A program made the translations under genes and the position numbers. DNA of 64,000 bases from Duncaniella muricolitica (GTDB taxonomy: Bacteria > Bacteroidota > Bacteroidia > Bacteroidales > Muribaculaceae), in contig CP061009.1 in NCBI GenBank assembly GCA_025808375.1, positions 3,472,001-3,536,000 of the forward strand, written 5' to 3'. Under the pieces are notes generated by a model that was given only the letters and a program-made list of their open reading frames with translations, was not told the DNA's origin and made no database searches. Of this stretch, positions 60,729 through 64,000 are shown piece by piece. Each line of letters starts with the position of its first letter. Position 1 is the first letter of the stretch.

Positions 60729-63700
60729 ATGAAAAAACTGTTTCTTCTACTTGTTACCATCTTCGCGATAAGCGTCACCGCTTTGGCCCAGAGCCAGAGA
60801 GTGACAGGCATCGTATTTGGTGAAGACAGCGGTGAGCCCTTGGTGGGTGCTACCGTAATGGGTGTCGGCACCCAGACAGGTACAGTCACAAACATCGACG
60901 GCGTCTTCGACATGCTCCTCCCCGAGTCAGTCAAGAAGATTTCCGTCTCCTACGTGGGCATGCGCACACAGGAGTTTGACATAACTCCCGGCTCACAGAT
61001 GGTCTTCAACCTCGTGAGTGACAACAAACTCGACGAAGTAATTGCTGTAGCATTCGGTACAGCCAAAAAATCAGCCTTTACCGGTGCGGCTTCAGTAGTA
61101 AGTGCCGAAGAGCTTAACAAACGTGTCGCCACCAACGTGGCCGATGCTCTTGTCGGTACAGTCCCCGGCCTCCAGATGCGCGGCTCGAGCGGCGCACCCG
61201 GCTCTAACGACGGTAAAATCAACATCCGCGGTATCGCCTCGCTCTATGCCGAGACCGATCCCCTCGTGATTGTCGACGGTTCTCCCTACACAGCCTCGCT
61301 CAGCAACATCCCCCAGGGCGACATCGAGTCAATCTCCGTACTCAAGGACGCCGCTTCGGCCGCTCTCTACGGTGCCCGTGGTGCGGCAGGTGTGATCATC
61401 ATCACCACCAAGCGCGGCAACTCCGAGCACGCCAAAGTGTCGGTCGACATGAAATGGGGTGCCAACACCCGCGCCGACCAGGACTATGACGTCATCGACT
61501 CTCCCGCCGAATACTACGAGGCCGGCTACGCTACCCTCAACAACTACTTCCTGAGCACAGGACAGGCTGCCGACCGCGCCAACCTGCTCGCCAACAACAA
61601 CATGACTCGCTTCCTCGGCAACTACAACATCTACAACGTGCCCGACGGCGAGCAGCTTGTGGGACTCGACGGCAAAATCAACCCCAACGCCACCCTCGGC
61701 CGCACCTACACCGCCACCAACGGACAGCAGTATTACCTCATCAACGACGACTGGACCGATCTTGCCTACAAGACAGCTCTGCGTCAGGAATACAACGTCA
61801 GCGTCAACGGCGGCACCGACAAATCCTCGTTCTACGCTTCCGTAGGCTATCTTGACGAAGGCGGCATCATCGAATACTCAAGCTACAAGCGTCTCTCAGC
61901 TCGCCTCAAGGCCGACTATCAGGCCAAGCCCTGGCTCAAACTCGGTGCCAACGTGGCCTATCTCCACTCCGACACCGAGTCCAACCCCAACATGGACCAG
62001 ACCCTCGGCAGCACCAACATAATGTATTTCTGCAACAGCATCGCCCCCATCTTCCCCGTGTTTGTACGCGGCGTCGATGCCAACGGCAACCCCTACATCA
62101 TGAGCAACGAGTACGGACAGCTCTATGACTTCGGTGTGGGCAACCGCGAGAACGGATTCGGCAACCTCCCCGGCAACGTGACTCTCAACCGTCCCTTCCT
62201 CGCCAACAGCAACCCCCTCGGTGCCAACCGTTACAACAACAACTCTCAGTCAGGCAACCAGTTCAACGGCACTTTCACAGCCGACTTCATGCTCACCCCC
62301 TGGCTCAAGGCCAACATCTCGAGCAACGTCATCTGGGGCAACACTATCCAGAGCAAGTATGACAACCCCTACTTCGGTCCCTCGACCAACGTAAACGGCC
62401 GCATCCAGAAAATCAACACCGAGTCGATGCGTACCAACAATGTGCAGACCCTTACCTACACCAACTCGTTTGGCGAGCACAATGTCAACGCCATGATCGG
62501 TCACGAATACTACAAGACCACTACCAAATATCTCTCCGCCACAGCTACCGGCGGATTCTCCCCCGAGATTCAGGAAATCAACGCCTTCGCCACCAAGCAG
62601 ACTTCGGCCGGCTACAAGCAGGCCTACAACGTCGAGGGTTACTTCCTCAGCGGACAGTATGACTACGCCGGCAAATACTTCGGCAGCGTCTCCTACCGTC
62701 GCGACGCCTCCTCTCGCTTCGCCAAGGATCACCGCTGGGGCAACTTCTGGTCGGTAGGCGGCGCATGGATTATCAACAAGGACTTCCTCCAGGACAAAGC
62801 CTGGGTCAACATGCTCAAACTCAAAGCCTCTCTCGGCCAGCAGGGCAACGACAACATCGGCAACTGGAACTATATCAACACCTACGACATCGCTCCATCC
62901 TCACCCACCGACATGGCTCCCTCATTCCGCAACTTCGGTAACGAGGAAATCACCTGGGAGACCACTACCAACCTCAACATCGGCGTAGAGTTTGGTCTCT
63001 TCGGCAACCGACTCAACGGTAGCGTCGACTTCTACAACAAGAAGACCACCGACCTCCTCTTCTGGATCTCCATACCCGAGTCGATGGGCGCACGCGGCTA
63101 CTACGGCAACCTCGGCGACATCCGCAACACAGGTGTCGAAGTACAGCTCAACGGCGGCATCATCCGCAACAAGCTCGTAAGCTGGGACATCAACCTCAAC
63201 TTCACCCACAACCAGAACCGCATCCTCAAGCTCCCCGAGTCTAAGACCCTCGACCTCGGCGGCTTCTCTCAGTCCGACGCCTCCCGTACCGTCACCTCCT
63301 GGTATCACGAAGGCGGCTCCATGTATGAGCTCTTCCTCCCCGAAGTAGCAGGCCTCACCGAAGACGGCCGTCAGCTCTACTGGATGGACTCCGACCTCTG
63401 CACCGAGAGCAACGGCGTGTACACCTCCGTGACCAACCGTCCCGGCACCAAGCGCGACCTCACCACCACCGACCCCAACAACGCCACCAGGTATGTCCAG
63501 GGCTCATGTCTGCCCAAACTCTACGGTGGCTTCAGCTCCACACTCAAGGTCGGCCCCGTCGACATGTCGGTTGCCTTCGACTATCAGATCGGCGGCAAGA
63601 TGTTCGACACCCGCTACATGAACTATATGGACCCCAACAGCGGCCCCAACGGCAGTAACTGGCACAAGGACTGGGCCAACTCCTGGTCAGCCACCAACAC

Positions 63701-63992
63701 CTCCAGCGACATCCCCCGTTGGCAGTATGGCGACTCCTACACCGTCTACAAGTCCAATCGCTTCCTCACCGACGCAAGCTACCTCAACTTCGCCTCATTT
63801 AACGTAGGCTACACTCTCCCCTCCTTCTGGAAGGAGATCTCCAACCTCCGCGTGTATGTTCAGGGCGAAAACCTCTGCTACTGGTCAAAGCGCAAGGGCT
63901 TCGATCCCCGCTACTCCTACACCTCGGCGGCATCCGTATCGGCCTACAACCCCATACGCAACATCTCGGGCGGTATTCAGGTTAACTTCTAA
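60729..63992 (+). CDS. SusC/RagA-type TonB-dependent transporter
   Basis: A 1087-residue protein, complete to its stop 8 bases before the window edge. It has a signal peptide (to about VTALAQ), a carboxypeptidase-D-like domain (TGIVFGEDSGEPLVGATVMG), DEVIAVAFGTAKK as TonB box, a plug (ALVGTVPGLQMRGSSGAPGSNDGKINIRG, then ISVLKDAASAALYGARGAAGVI) and a barrel ending in GGIQVNF. Its SusD partner should lie just beyond the window. It is divergent from a SusC with a very similar N-terminus, across a control region bounded by long inverted repeats. Confidence 0.95.
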   Translation: MKKLFLLLVTIFAISVTALAQSQRVTGIVFGEDSGEPLVGATVMGVGTQTGTVTNIDGVFDMLLPESVKKISVSYVGMRTQEFDITPGSQMVFNLVSDNKLDEVIAVAFGTAKKSAFTGAASVVSAEELNKRVATNVADALVGTVPGLQMRGSSGAPGSNDGKINIRGIASLYAETDPLVIVDGSPYTASLSNIPQGDIESISVLKDAASAALYGARGAAGVIIITTKRGNSEHAKVSVDMKWGANTRADQDYDVIDSPAEYYEAGYATLNNYFLSTGQAADRANLLANNNMTRFLGNYNIYNVPDGEQLVGLDGKINPNATLGRTYTATNGQQYYLINDDWTDLAYKTALRQEYNVSVNGGTDKSSFYASVGYLDEGGIIEYSSYKRLSARLKADYQAKPWLKLGANVAYLHSDTESNPNMDQTLGSTNIMYFCNSIAPIFPVFVRGVDANGNPYIMSNEYGQLYDFGVGNRENGFGNLPGNVTLNRPFLANSNPLGANRYNNNSQSGNQFNGTFTADFMLTPWLKANISSNVIWGNTIQSKYDNPYFGPSTNVNGRIQKINTESMRTNNVQTLTYTNSFGEHNVNAMIGHEYYKTTTKYLSATATGGFSPEIQEINAFATKQTSAGYKQAYNVEGYFLSGQYDYAGKYFGSVSYRRDASSRFAKDHRWGNFWSVGGAWIINKDFLQDKAWVNMLKLKASLGQQGNDNIGNWNYINTYDIAPSSPTDMAPSFRNFGNEEITWETTTNLNIGVEFGLFGNRLNGSVDFYNKKTTDLLFWISIPESMGARGYYGNLGDIRNTGVEVQLNGGIIRNKLVSWDINLNFTHNQNRILKLPESKTLDLGGFSQSDASRTVTSWYHEGGSMYELFLPEVAGLTEDGRQLYWMDSDLCTESNGVYTSVTNRPGTKRDLTTTDPNNATRYVQGSCLPKLYGGFSSTLKVGPVDMSVAFDYQIGGKMFDTRYMNYMDPNSGPNGSNWHKDWANSWSATNTSSDIPRWQYGDSYTVYKSNRFLTDASYLNFASFNVGYTLPSFWKEISNLRVYVQGENLCYWSKRKGFDPRYSYTSAASVSAYNPIRNISGGIQVNF

Positions 63993-64000
63993 TCTTTACA

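Overview
The window reads as chromosomal DNA of a Bacteroidales bacterium, most likely a Muribaculaceae-type gut commensal. Three things point there. There are three SusC outer-membrane transporter genes, two with their SusD partner, plus a SusD fragment. Promoters follow the Bacteroidetes pattern TTTG - about 20 bp - TAnnTTTG, with no obvious Shine-Dalgarno sequences. A Na+-pumping methylmalonyl-CoA decarboxylase operon of the propionate pathway is present. Coding DNA is G+C-rich except for one AT-rich island at about 24.1-29.0 kb. Family-level placement is inference.

Layout. 0-11 kb: housekeeping genes, namely the end of an aspartate-type aminotransferase, tyrS, the queuosine pair queF-queC, a DUF5715/M15-like gene coupled to a large AsmA-like gene, a HAD phosphatase, aroB, a beta-barrel protein, then tRNA-Arg(ACG) next to tadA, the enzyme that edits this tRNA. 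11-20 kb: a sirtuin and a GH95 fucosidase that share an identical 39-nt leader repeat, an AraC regulator, a PAP2 phosphatase fused to a beta-barrel, a one-gene ABC-ATPase/Toprim (DUF4435) protein resembling fused PARIS defence proteins, and an SDR. 20-24 kb: a two-domain GH78 rhamnosidase/BNR protein. 24-29.2 kb: a decayed AT-rich island with a translationally coupled small gene pair, an LRR plus DUF4304-like pair, a frameshifted IS with terminal repeats, the tail of a MobV relaxase, and truncated host genes at both edges (an HTH regulator and a SusD). 29.2-34 kb: L-rhamnose operon rhaB-rhaA-rhaT-rhaD. 34-43 kb: gluQRS, a GDSL hydrolase, and a SusC-SusD-lipoprotein-thioredoxin cassette. 43-49 kb: a 2-oxoacid:ferredoxin oxidoreductase operon, a NigD-like lipoprotein, lolD and pfkA. 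49-54 kb: mce-mmdA-oadG-mmdC-mmdB. 54-64 kb: tcdA, a SusC/SusD pair, and a second divergent SusC.

How the genes fit together. GH95 and GH78 release fucose and rhamnose, the rha operon takes in and splits rhamnose, glycolysis (pfkA) and the ferredoxin-linked oxidoreductase pass carbon onward, and the methylmalonyl-CoA operon makes propionate while pumping Na+. queF, queC, gluQRS, tadA and tcdA all serve tRNA anticodon-loop modification.

The most notable structure is a 67/68-bp near-perfect inverted repeat (60265-60331 and 60615-60682) bracketing the shared control region of two divergent, N-terminally similar SusC genes. It is either an invertible promoter cassette or a duplicated leader element.
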